A DNA stretch of 64,000 nt, from assembly GCA_019915015.1 (NCBI GenBank), contig JAHBBC010000009.1:1612001-1676000 (forward strand), given 5' to 3'. A program made the position numbers and the translations under genes. Source of the stretch: Auriscalpium vulgare. Taxonomy: Eukaryota > Basidiomycota > Agaricomycetes > Russulales > Auriscalpiaceae. Each line of letters opens with the position of its first letter. Position 1 is the stretch's first letter. Shown here piece after piece: positions 33,128 to 43,903 of the stretch. The notes beneath the pieces are model-generated. The model did not search any database and was not told where the DNA came from. It saw only the letters and a program-made list of their open reading frames with translations.

Positions 33128-35681
33128 GCGTCGGACTCGATCGTTCTCCACCGTGTACACCTCTTTCACCCTCCACTCTTTCCCCGGCTCACGCACCAGA
33201 AGTCGTGACGTAATTGCAGTGTTTCGCTTGAGGAATGCGATGCCAACTTCCCGAAGCTCGGTGACGTGTTTTGCAATGGATGTTGTCCGATACTGACGTT
33301 CCGCGATCTGGTCGAGCGCCTCTCTCGATAACTTCTCGAGCTTGGCCGCTATCGACGGAGTCTTGTAATACCGATCGACCACCTTCTTCTTGCCACCGCC
33401 CTTCTTCTCCTTAGGTGCAAGCCGCTTGTATTCATGTATAACAGCTTGATGGCTGGTTTCGCTGCGCCCTTGTATGACCATGTCCAAGCGTCCCTCGCCG
33501 GCTGCTTTCTCAATCTTGACGCTCCACTCCGAGGCATCTATGCACTCCGCGGCGGCGCGGAAGTACCCGTAAATGTAGGCGTGGTACACGCATTCGTGTT
33601 GACCGAAGAAGTGGGGGGGTAATCGCTCTTCTATCCACACAGAGAAGTCGTCAGCGAAGTCTTGAAGCGTTCCAGAGTAGGCTGTTTTGAAGAGATGCTT
33701 GCTCTCTGAGATCGTCTCAGCGGTGATGAGCTTGTCGGCCACATTATTCTTCAACCAATTCTGAAAGAGTTCGCGAACTTCTTGGTTGGGAATTGTCAAC
33801 CTCGCTACCTCAGCACTGACCTCGTCTCGTGGTGCGACCTCAGAGTTTAGCTCGGCCGAATCGAGCTCTTCCGACTCGGAGCGGTCACTAGGTCCAACAA
33901 TGTCTTCATCATCACTGTACCCACTCTCGCTGTTGTGTTCCCGGTCCTTGGAGTCGCATGGAGGGATCACCGCTGAGGTCACTGTGGGGGAATGTAAGAT
34001 CTCATCCTTGCTGGCGTTGTCCTGTTTCCCAGTGATATTGTGCGAGAAAAGAGCGTCCGTTTCCTTGTCCGGCGCAGGCTCGGCATTGAGATATCCCGTG
34101 TAGTGCATGTATGTCAATAGCTCCGAGCGGGTCATAGTTGCAGGACTACAGTTCGAATTAAAGTCAGATATCAGGAACTATTGGAATATCAACGGCCTTA
34201 CTTTGTCAATACCATCTCCTTATGCAAGTAGGCTGTGATGTGACCAACATCGATCAGGCCATTGAAATCATTTCGAAAGTGAACGTCTCCATCTAATAGC
34301 TCTTGCATTCGTTTGAGAGCACGCCTGTCAGTGCCTGATGGGAAGAGTTTTTAGAAGAGGACAAAAAGTATTGTTCACTCCGCTCACCCGTCTTTTCCCA
34401 GTAAGATCCCAGCCTTTTATCAGTCAGAGCCTGCTGGACGGACCAGGGATTGTATAGTTTTATGCCCGACACGCTTTGATAGCCGCCATACCAGTGTGCC
34501 AATTCGTCGAGCGAGAACGGAAGAGGTTCCTGCGACCATTCTCAGTCTGACGAAAAGAGATTGTACCAGTGCTTGCCTTGCCCTTGCTTACATCTGTCTG
34601 ATTGGTCTGCCTGTACAGTTTCGCCACGTCGTCGTCGGTGAACATGCATGTTGTTGCATACGATCGGCTCTGCATTGTGAACTCCCGGATCTGGTTCATA
34701 CCCGATAACCACCCCCCCTTCGCGATGTTCATAACTCCGGCCAGGACAGCGCCGGTTAAAGCGAGGTTGTTCTTATAAGTTGAGAATCAAAGCATGTTCG
34801 ATGTATCACGAGGAAGTCGACGCTACTTACCTTCAGGGCATCGCCAAACGCTGTTTGGAAGAAGTCACTAGCCTGAGTATGTGTAGATGGATCAGTGGGC
34901 TGCTCGGCGCTTCTGAGAATCCCACTCAGACTGACCTCTTCGTAGTACCCATGATCGATGGCATGATTGACCGGAGTATCATACTCGTCCACGACGAGGA
35001 AGATTGAGCGATGGCATAGCTCATTCGCAATTCTGATCACTTCGGAGAGGATGTCCGATGCGTCGAATTTGGAAGTCAGACCCGCACAGCTGACTTTGAG
35101 AATGCGATCCATGAACTCCCGATCATAGGGACACATGTCCGAGTCACGGATGCCTCTGAAGCAGCCCGATGATTTCATTCGGCGGACACCTTTCAAGACT
35201 TGCAGGACAAACTTTTCCTTGAGATCTGTGAGAGTGGCCCCGCTGACAGTCTGTCGATATAGTAGTGAGTAATTCATATCGCAACTTGAAAAAGGCTGCT
35301 GATACTGACGGTGAAATCAAGGTAAAGGACGATATGGGTACCGAAATGCTTTGTAAAGAGTTCGGATCGTCGAGTGATTGCAAGCTTGTGCGATTTGAAG
35401 GCTTTCTCCCGCGTGAGGAGCTCTCCCGGATTGCGTTTCATCAGAAACTCTCTATGATCGCGCTCTATGTTAGCAATTTGTCGATAGACGAAATAAAACT
35501 CCTGCACTCACGCCAAAGTTTGTAGGAACATCGACTTTCCCGTCCGTCGGGGGCGTAAGATGAGGTGGATTGGCGTCGATCCACTGCCGATCTTGTCGAG
35601 CACCAAGGCAAAGTCCTCAGTTTTGTCGATGTATGTCTGCTCCTCGAGCATCAAGTAGAAAGTGTTTGATTCTGCTGACAT
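33104..35681 (-). CDS. AAA-ATPase-like / PD-(D/E)XK nuclease protein, copy X
   Basis: Exons 35681-35512, 35451-35310, 35250-34936, 34872-34831, 34771-34592, 34529-34388, 34334-34202 and 34145-33104; 721 residues. The N-terminal half is a predicted AAA-ATPase (PF09820 type): YIDKTEDFALVL, Walker A RPRRTGKSMFL (residues about 46-56), Walker B FLVVDEYDTPVNHA, and the late motif LYNPWSVQQAL...YWEKTG. The C-terminal half ends in a PD-(D/E)XK-like fold (PDDEXK_9, PF08011 type) with RLDMVIQ then AVIHEYKR, so the D...ExK triad is intact. An acidic serine-rich linker lies between (residues about 400-460). This architecture occurs in bacteria and is expanded in some fungi; its biological role is not established. 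The gene stands head to head with copy Y. Confidence 0.83.
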
Positions 35682-36279
35682 TGGCGGCGGTGAAGTGTCG
35701 GAAAACAGGAAATTGCTGCGGTACGTGTGAAGGCTCGTGGAGATCTCTGGTGAGAGAGAAAGGTCGGTTTTATATAGCAATCTGGTCAATAACTGAATGA
35801 TGATGTTTCCGCCAACAGACGGCTCCGCCTGTAAACAAGGGCCTCCCGATAGCGCGCACCGTATAGTCGGAGCTAAAGGATGAAAACAGTGGCAGCGGGT
35901 CCCATTCGTCAACAGACAACGAGGACCTACCTCAGCCTGGACCACCAGATGGAGAACAAGCGAGAGGCGATATCGCGCTGCCTCGCCAGAGGCTATACAA
36001 TATGGGTCCTAGGAAACCATCAATCAGAAAATGTTCCGTCAAACAGACAGCAAGGACCTACCTGGACCAACATATCGAGAAGGCGGTGTCGCCCGGCAGT
36101 GTCGCCATGTGTCTCCGCCCGAGCTACATACACAAAACAACAGAGTTGTTGTGTGCCAGGCGTCGGGCCGCGTCACGTGTCCCGTTATGCGTGATTCGAG
36201 TGACCGTGACTCTCATCCCATCTTCCTCAGAATCCTCACCCCCGGACTCCGACCAGCCCCGTCGACGCATGACGACAAT
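35682..36279. promoter_or_regulatory. Divergent spacer between ATPase/nuclease genes X and Y
   Basis: 598 bp separate the two start codons. A phrase near ACAGACA...GGACCTACCT occurs at about 35915 and again at 36045, a short direct repeat. It presumably carries both promoters; no other gene is seen. Confidence 0.4.
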
Positions 36280-39093
36280 ATGGACGCTGATCTGCGTGTT
36301 GACAAAAGCAGCTCTATCATTGACTTCTTGAATGACTTTCGGCCGGGAGCTTCACCTGTCCACCTACTCCTGCGGCCGCGTCGCTCAGGCAAATCCACAT
36401 TGCTACATCTGACAAAGTATCTCTTCTTCTTCGTGGCACCCAGTAGATCCTTACCAATGATTCTTCAGGACGTTCTTACAGCGTGGTAGCCCTGGCAATA
36501 TCCAAGAGCGCCGCGCGTATTTTGCCGACTTCGTCATCGCCAAAGATGAAGACGCTGTTGAACAGCATTTCGCTCGCCATATAGTCCTTTTACTGGATCT
36601 TACTGTGAGTATAGTCATGTACTGTTTCTGTTATTTTCTTACGCGGTGTATAGAACGTCATTGGCGGCACCATCTCAGACCTTAGGAGCGCCTTCCTCGT
36701 CGAAGTGAAGCGTGCCGTGATGCATATGAAAAGAACCGGCTGCTTTGCTAATGCCAATGAATTGGACGAATCTGACGCTAGCTTCCTGCGCAAGCTCATG
36801 ACTGTCAGCTCATCTACTCTCGACGCATCCCAAGCAGAGACTATTTTGAGGAACATCAGTCGAATTGTTCACGAGCTGAGCAAGCGTCCGATACTGTTTT
36901 TGATGGACGAGTATGACAGCCCCATTGCATATTCCGCCGAGCATGGCTTCCACGAGGAGGTATGTCGTCTTCATTGAGTTGACCTTCATGAGCCTGACAT
37001 TGACGCCGAACGTGAGGCGATGGATTTCTTTCGTCGGGCCGTCGGTGGATTCTTAAAGGTATGGCCAACCGCGCCACGCTGTCACACTCTTGATGAATTG
37101 TATGGTCCAGGATAACGAGCATGTGGAAGGCGCCATGATTATTGGGATTCTGCACCTCTGCGATGCGGGTTATCTGTCGGAGGTGGACAACCTCAGTGTC
37201 TTCACTTTACGTGACAAACGATACAGCACGTCATGCATGTTCTCCGCGGCAGAGACGCGAGTACTCATAGAGAAGTACAAGCAGCAGAGTCCCAAGGTTC
37301 GTTCGTACAACTGAAACATTGTTAGCGTCTGCTGATCATGTGTGACAGGCTCAATTTCCATCATTCGAAGATCTGTCTGCGTGGTACGAGGGATATTACA
37401 ACGCAAACGGGGAGAGGTTGTACAATCCCTGGTCCGTCGTGCACGCGCTCGGAGAAAAGAACCTTGAACCATTTTGGTTGCAATCAGGTACCGTGGCAAT
37501 ACCATCGCATCTGTGTTTCCTCACTAATTTTTCATAGGACGCGACGATAAGGGACCCACACGGATCTTGCAACTCTTGGAGGAAAGCGCTGAATTTACAG
37601 CTATGTTCGAGGCCCTCGTAGCGAGAGACCCCCTTCGGATCGAGCTCGACAGTCAGTTCAAATTAGACACAGGGTTAGTAAGGGACATGGATGTCTAACA
37701 GGGACGCAGCTGAATTAAATTATCAGGATCAAGCTCATGGATCCGTTGCAGATACTGACTTTCATGTATTACGCCGGCTACATGACGCCCGTAGTCAGTA
37801 CCTCTCTTATCATATATAATGCTGTGGATCGTCTAACCAATTTCTCAGCCCACAGACTCCGCCGAGCCGGCGACCAGCAACGCCGTCGCGGTCGCTATCC
37901 CGAACTACGAGATCTGGGCTCAATTCTGTCAATGGTTGGAAGCCGGTCTCGTGCGTCGCATACAGCGCACTAGAGAGGCTGTATCCAACGCCACCACTGT
38001 TTTCGAGCAACTGGTCCTGGAGTCCATGTTAACATTCGCCGATTCATTATCACGGCTCATAGCAGACAGGAAGTTTGCACTGTTGGCAGGCGACAATCGC
38101 CGCCTTTATCCCATATATCTCTTTGCCATCTTCACCACGGCAACTAACCGCAAGCGAGATTGGTCCGCCAAAGCGGTGCGTCTACCGGAACTACACAGCA
38201 GCGTGTTGGATGTGATCCTCCATGATCACTTCTCGAAGCGCGCGGCCATCCACGAATATCGGGTCTTGGATCAAGGCCCAGAAGAGTATGGGGAAGCTCA
38301 ACGTGAAGAATTGACCAACGCATCCGTTAATGCCCTTGGCAGGATCACAGACCTTCACTTGCGCACGAATATTTCGCCGCGCGCTACGGAGCTACGGGAA
38401 GTTGGCATCGCATTTATGGGGGACTATTGTGCCGTTGTGGCACGTCAGTTGGTGCGCGAGTCGAAGGATGATGACTGGGTGTTGCAGGCGGAATATACTG
38501 CGGCCGTGGATGAGTCGCGGCGGGCAGCCATGTATGCGACAATCTCTCCTCGGTCATGTTCGCCCTCAGCGACCGGCCCGAAGTCGCCTCTTGGCGGCTT
38601 TTCTTCTGTGGGCCGACCCCCTTCCCCTTCTGCTGTCGAGCCGCGTAAATCCCCCGCTGCGAGCACGCCATCCGGATCTGCAGCCAGCCCACAATCGCTT
38701 TCCGCGGCGGCACCTCCGTCAGTCATTCCGTCACCCATTCCTGCTACCCGTCTATCATCTCCCTCCCCTGCCCACCCTTCTGGTGTCCGCCCACCTTCAC
38801 CTCCTTCTACCCATGCGTCTTCCGTACCCTCCACCAGCCTAACGGTTGCCCCCGCCGCTTCCCCCGCGCCCTCGCCTGTCCGATCCAAGCCATCGCGTTC
38901 ATCATCTCCTGCCCACTCTCCTTCCTCGGAACACCTGACGCCGACTGTTTCTCCCGTCGCCGCAGAGGGACCGGCTCCAGCAGGTCCCGCGCGCCCTTCT
39001 CCCGCTGCGGCATCGATTTCTGGGCTTCCGTCGTCCGTGCCGCGCGACCCCGTGTCAGAGAGCTCATCGGCTCCGGAATCGCCTTCTGGGTAA
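36280..39093 (+). CDS. AAA-ATPase-like / PD-(D/E)XK protein, copy Y, with Ser/Pro-rich tail
   Basis: Exons 36280-36416, 36469-36604, 36654-36959, 37017-37058, 37111-37296, 37349-37487, 37538-37673, 37727-37790 and 37849-39093; 796 residues. Domain order is that of copy X: Walker A RPRRSGKSTLL, Walker B FLMDEYDSPIAY, LYNPWSVVHAL, then a nuclease-like domain with VLDVILHD and AAIHEYRV. The catalytic lysine of the ExK motif is arginine here, so nuclease activity is doubtful. About 200 residues of serine/proline-rich tail follow and are absent from X. The TAA stop overlaps a perfect GTAAGT donor, so a further exon cannot be excluded. X and Y share exon phases but are strongly diverged, so the pair is old. 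Confidence 0.8.
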
Positions 39094-39918
39094 GTTACTT
39101 TCGACTTATTGATATTATGTCGTGTGCTGCTCGTCATCGTCTTTGCTTTCTTTGTACTGCCTTTGCTCTCTTTGTACTGCCTTTACGCTTATTCGTTCTG
39201 TCTTTGCTTTCTTCGTACCTGCTTTCTTCGTGCTGTCGTTGCTTTGTCCGTGTGCGTGCCCGCTCTCAATGAGGATGTAATATGTATCCTTCTGACTTCT
39301 AAAAATCGTAAGGCCATGTATTCATTAGAGCACTGCTCTGAGCGCGAGTCAGGAAAGGTCAACAACTCCTTGAGCCGACTCATGTGCCCAATCCTAGAGC
39401 ATTCGACTAACATGTCATAGCAGGGACGAATCGATCGCAACGCCTGCATGCTTTCGTTGACTCGCGAGTCGCTGATAACACATACGTGATGGAAGAACAC
39501 GTAGATGCTGAGCGAGGAGCCGGCTAGTCGAATTTTCCCCGGCGATGCGCCGGCGACATATGCGGCCAGCAGATGAAGCAATATTCAAGTAAGTCTCTCA
39601 GAACACCAGTCGCAATGGCGGTGCCAGCGACTCGGCTGTCCCGGTGACTCGGCGGTGCCTGAAGCCTGAAGGGTCGGAAGAGTTATCTCTGAGTGCACAC
39701 GCCGAATGGAGCCAGTGGCTCGAGGCCGGTGCTGTGTAGCGATGTGGATCCTCATGTCAATGGGTCCAGTTGTTGGTGTTGAATGGGAGGTACGGTTCTC
39801 GACAACTGTGACAGGGTTCCCACGGGCCGGTCACGGTAACGTTACCTTGTGAAGACGACAGACCACCTTTGGACGTCCAAGAGTGCCGCACGACCGCGAG
39901 CCTGAAGGATACGACGCG
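39094..39918. other. Spacer before the second PEX7 block
   Basis: T-rich imperfect repeats of CTTTG-TACTGC type occupy about 39130-39250 just after copy Y. A similar T-rich tract follows the second copy near 49960-50040. No gene is supported. Confidence 0.4.
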
Positions 39919-41127
39919 TCGCCCTTCCACCCCTCTCGTCTCGCCATCGCATCCTCTGCCAACTATGGCCTCGTTGGCAACGGGCGCCTGCACATTGCCG
40001 GCGTGTCCCCCGGGCCCGCGCCGGCCATCGCCCTCGAGAAACTGTACGTCGGCCTACTTCATCCATCTGCCAAGAACGTTTACCAAATGCAACTATCTCT
40101 GCAGATACGAAACACAGGACGGGCTTTATGATATCGCGTGGTCCGAGGTGCACGAGAACCAGCTCGTGAGCGCCTCGGGCGATGGCTCGATCAAGCTCTG
40201 GGACATCACGCTGAATGTGAGTTACCCTCCGCCACGCCCAGGGCCCAGCGCATATACGGGGCTGAGCGATGTGCGGAAGAGTTCTAGGAGCGGCCGATAC
40301 GCGCGTGGCACGAGCACACTCGCGAGGTTTTCGGCGTAGACTGGTCGAATATCCAAAAGGACCAGTTCGTCTCGTGCTGCTGGGATGGAACCGTGAAGCT
40401 CGTACGTGCCCCGCTTTCCTCTGTTCTCCCGGCTCAATTTCTGTGCGCAGTGGAATCCCGAGCACCCGCGCGCCCTAACAACGCTTCAAGCGCACCACGC
40501 GTGCGTTTACCAGGCCCTCTTCTCGCCGCACCACCCCGGGCTCCTCGCAACGTGCTCTACGGACGGCACGGTTCGCCTCTTCGACCTGCGTGCGCCCGCA
40601 CTTGCTCCCTCGTCCAACGCGTTCACCGCGCCGCTCGCCGCGCCCGCCCTCACCGTGCCCGCGAGCGGCACGGAGGTGCTCGCGCTTGACTGGAATAAGT
40701 ACCGCCCGCTCGTACTCGCGAGCGCGGGCATTGACAAGGCGGTGCGCGTGTGGGACTGTCGCATGGTGAGGCTTGGCGGGGCCACCATGGGGGAGGTGGG
40801 CGGCATCGCGGAGGGCACGATGATGGGGCACGAGTACGCGGTCCGAAAGGTGCAGTGGAGCCCGCATCGTCCGGACATGCTTGCGAGCGCGTCGTACGAT
40901 ATGACCTGCAGGATGTGCGTGCATATCAGCATCTATCTTCCGTGGGGAGACTGACGTGAGCCTTTGCGTGTAGATGGACTACGAACCCGCCGCAGGGGAT
41001 GCCGCATCTCGCACGGATACACGACGCGCACACAGAGTTCGTCGTTGGGACCGCGTGGTCGCTCTTCGACGAGGGCCTACTGGTGAGCTGTAGCTGGGAT
41101 TGCAAAGTTGATGTATACCGTGTATAA
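39919..41127 (+). pseudogene. 5'-truncated duplicate of PEX7
   Basis: Matches PEX7 from within exon 1 to the stop codon. Equivalents: 39919-40043 (partial exon 1), 40105-40216, 40288-40401, 40451-40914, 40974-41127. Splice sites and frames are kept and changes are few; one alters the last residues (DVFRV to DVYRV). It lacks the first 20 codons, the ATG and the promoter. In frame upstream I see only GTG, no ATG. Introns are present, so this is a DNA-level duplicate, not a retrocopy. It is probably silent, or expresses an N-terminally altered protein if read from a new promoter. Confidence 0.85.
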
Positions 41128-41399
41128 TGTGCTATATCGCTACGCTGTGAATTTTTCTTACTCGCTTACATTCAATAGGTCTTGTTGGGCTTAAGCGCAG
41201 TGACGAGACTGCCTATTATCGACGTTACTTGCGTCGACTTGCCGCATAGCTGTCATTGAGATCTCGCTGCCGGTCGCGCCGCGGCGAAACTTGCCCGCTG
41301 CTGTACTCAAAAGTATACAAGGGTCTTGACGGCCATGTCGACCTGATTCTCGTCGTTGGGATCCAGGACCTGCGGAAGCGATTCGAGGTCACGCTAATG

Positions 41400-41620
41400 T
41401 TTATTTAGTTCGAGCAAGAGATGACATTACAAAAGCGTGGTTAGGAGACATCAATCCTAGGCACCGGATGTGCGCTGCATCATTACGGTCCCGCATGTGT
41501 ACTCCTCCTTGATTCTCTGCTCTTTCCCCCCAAGCCGTTATGTGATCGTGTTGTCCAAGGAATGCGACGCCAACCTCCCGAAGCTCAGCGACGTGCCTTA
41601 GTTGACGGACGGAGAGCTAT
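41400..41620 (-). pseudogene. Second copy of the ATPase/nuclease C-terminal relic
   Basis: Duplicate of 32816-33043, carried along with the PEX7 block, with further small insertions. It encodes only remnants of the ELREVGVAFL tail. Confidence 0.7.
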
Positions 41621-41715
41621 TGCTAGTCAAGGTTTAAGGACTACTTCAGGCGCGTTGGCAGAGTTGGCAGTGATAAATAAGCGTGCGTTTAGAACCTGAT
41701 TACACATTGCAGTAC

Positions 41716-41723
41716 ATCCTCTC
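41716..41723. repeat. 8-bp target-site duplication, left
   Basis: ATCCTCTC here is repeated at 47804-47811 just beyond the transposon. The same 8-mer occurs once, uninterrupted, in the paralogous empty site at 33120-33127. Confidence 0.9.
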
Positions 41724-41757
41724 AGGCCCCCGGCGTACCTGTAGTGAGGTCCGATCC
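41724..41757 (+). repeat. Left terminal inverted repeat
   Basis: 34 bp, complementary to the interrupted right end with a single C/T mismatch. Confidence 0.88.
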
Positions 41758-43551
41758 AAATTTTCGATTTTGACCCCTTTCCGTACGTACACTTTTGGGC
41801 CAAATCCGTACGTACCTGTACTCGGACCTCCGTTTACGAGGCCCATCCGTACGTATAGAGGATCGGACCCCGGTTCGGGCGCCTTCCGTACGTATGGAGG
41901 ATCGGAGGTCTCAAATAATGGTTTCCGTACGCAGAAACCACAAAATATATACACTAGTAGGTACCTCCAGAGCGATGTATGCCCACCCGCTGCGCATTGC
42001 AGCCTCACCCGCCTTGTCCGTGCCTCTTGCCGCTGTCCCACACGTGAAAAGGTAACTGTATGACCATGAGGGTGTCAGCGCACGTTTGAGGCTCACGATG
42101 GGGCAATCGGGATCCGGAGCCGCTGCGTGCGAGCAGCCGTCGCGGGCCGTGGCAATCACGTCGAGGTGATATGTGATGGCGACCGCAAAGAGCGCACGAG
42201 GGTTGCTGTCTGCACCGCATACTTGAGTATGTTGCTGAATGTGGCTGTACTTCTACGCCACCGCGAGCATGCGCGCTGCAGTCGTCCGGTGCGGGAAACT
42301 TCCGTCGCATTCGACGGGTAATCACAGCGAAAGGAGCAGATCGAGCGGGTCGGTCGAGAGGGTTAAGTTGATGGTAATGGCGAAGCGCACCAGGCAGAGG
42401 GTGGTCGACAGGCTCCGTGGCATCTCGTAACGCGCTGGTTCGGCTCAGGAGTGCCTGCTAGTGGGAGGCCCAAATATTGAAGTCGGAGAGGGTGTCAGCG
42501 CGATGGAGGTGCTCAGCATGGGGGCGAGGTGAGGAGTGGAAGGCGCAGATGATGTCGGACGACGCATGCGGACCCAGCTGGCACTGCAGCGACACTGGAA
42601 TGACCATCTACCACGCAGGTCAGTGCTGATGAGGGCCTCAAGTGCATCAAGGCGTACATACCACGAGGTATGGCGCGTTTCGGCGGGACGGTGAGCAACA
42701 AGATTGTATCTCGGACACTGTCCTCACATCGGCGGCCGGCCTCACTCTCGACGTCTCCGAACAGTTATTAACACCACGCCGAGTATGGTGTAGATGCGCG
42801 CGGGTCGGACAGTGAGGGCGCGCTGGCTGTGCCTGTGCTTTAGCAAGCTTTGATTTTTGCATCGCACTGCGCAGGAAGATGAGGCGAGGGAGAGACGATG
42901 AGCGCGAGTCTGCGGAAAGAATGGTTCTTCAGAGGAGTGTGCACCTGCCACCGATGACACAAAACAGTCCTGCTCACCTTGCGCCTCCATATCTGCTTGA
43001 CTTTCAAAGCTCCACGAATGCCTTCTAGTCGCGTGGACTCGAGGGAGGCGGGCGGCAGCGGCAACATCTCCTAAGAATGCGGCCAAAGACAGCTAGCCCC
43101 ACCCACCTACTTGCATACATGATGACTGATGGGATGGATGCTAACGCCCTCGGGAAACTTGGCCCCTCCAAGTATCGATGCTTTGCTCAAGCCTAGGACT
43201 TCATGTGGCACGATGATTGTAAAGCTGCGGCCACATAATTGCATTGAGCCCGCCCTTGAGACAAACGACGACTGGTTCGGGCCAGTTGTCATCAACAAAA
43301 GCCGCGATGAACGTCGAAGAGCGATGTCGCTGAGTTGGTGACTAGCGTGAGGACGTTGGAGGTGCAGGCTGGGGCGACGACGGCGAAGGGCAACTTTTGG
43401 ACCCGAATCCGTACGTATGCCGATCGGACATGGCCACCGACGTGCCCATTCTGTACGTGACTGGGATCGGACATGTACCCCGATATGGCCCACTTCCGTA
43501 CGCATGGGATCGGACATAGGTCCCAATTTCAGGCCACTTCCGTACGTACGA

Positions 43552-43579
43552 GGATCGAACCTCACTACAGGTACGCCGG
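43552..43579 (-). repeat. Right terminal inverted repeat, inner 28 bp
   Basis: The remaining 6 bp lie at 47798-47803, beyond the LTR element. Confidence 0.85.
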
Positions 43580-43813
43580 TGTGAGGCAACGGGCGTGGGA
43601 ACGCGTATGTTGCAACACAAGGAGAGGGAAGCTTCGAGATTCACGCAAGAGAGAACCGGGATGGGGACTCTGTATTGGAGAAAGGGAAGCCTGTCGTAAA
43701 TACAAGAGAGAACGAGACTTTATAGTAGCGGAGTAGCGGTACTACGGAGCTGCAAAAGTCGGAGAACGGGGTCGAAAATGAGTGGGACGGGTGAGTAAGC
43801 TACAACCGTTACA
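43580..43813 (-). repeat. 3' LTR (in element orientation)
   Basis: 234 bp, TG...CA, apparently identical to 47559-47792. The GCCGG duplication lies immediately left. Confidence 0.93.
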
Positions 43814-43903
43814 TACGCCCTCCCACAGTTTCTTGAAAGAAATTGTGCCAGAAAAAATTAAAACCGAGTTGTCAGGGAACGAGACATCTTCGCCGTTGTA
43901 TAT

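Larger units (their letters stand above)
39919..41723. repeat. Duplicated block, second copy, left part
   Basis: Counterpart of 31335-33127. It ends exactly at the 8-bp target duplication of the transposon and resumes at 47804 on the far side. Confidence 0.88.

Noticed and set aside
35508..35511. Apparent in-frame TGA early in gene X
   Set aside because: A GTGAGT donor spans it and the acceptor ending CATAG (35452-35454) restores the frame and aligns with gene Y.
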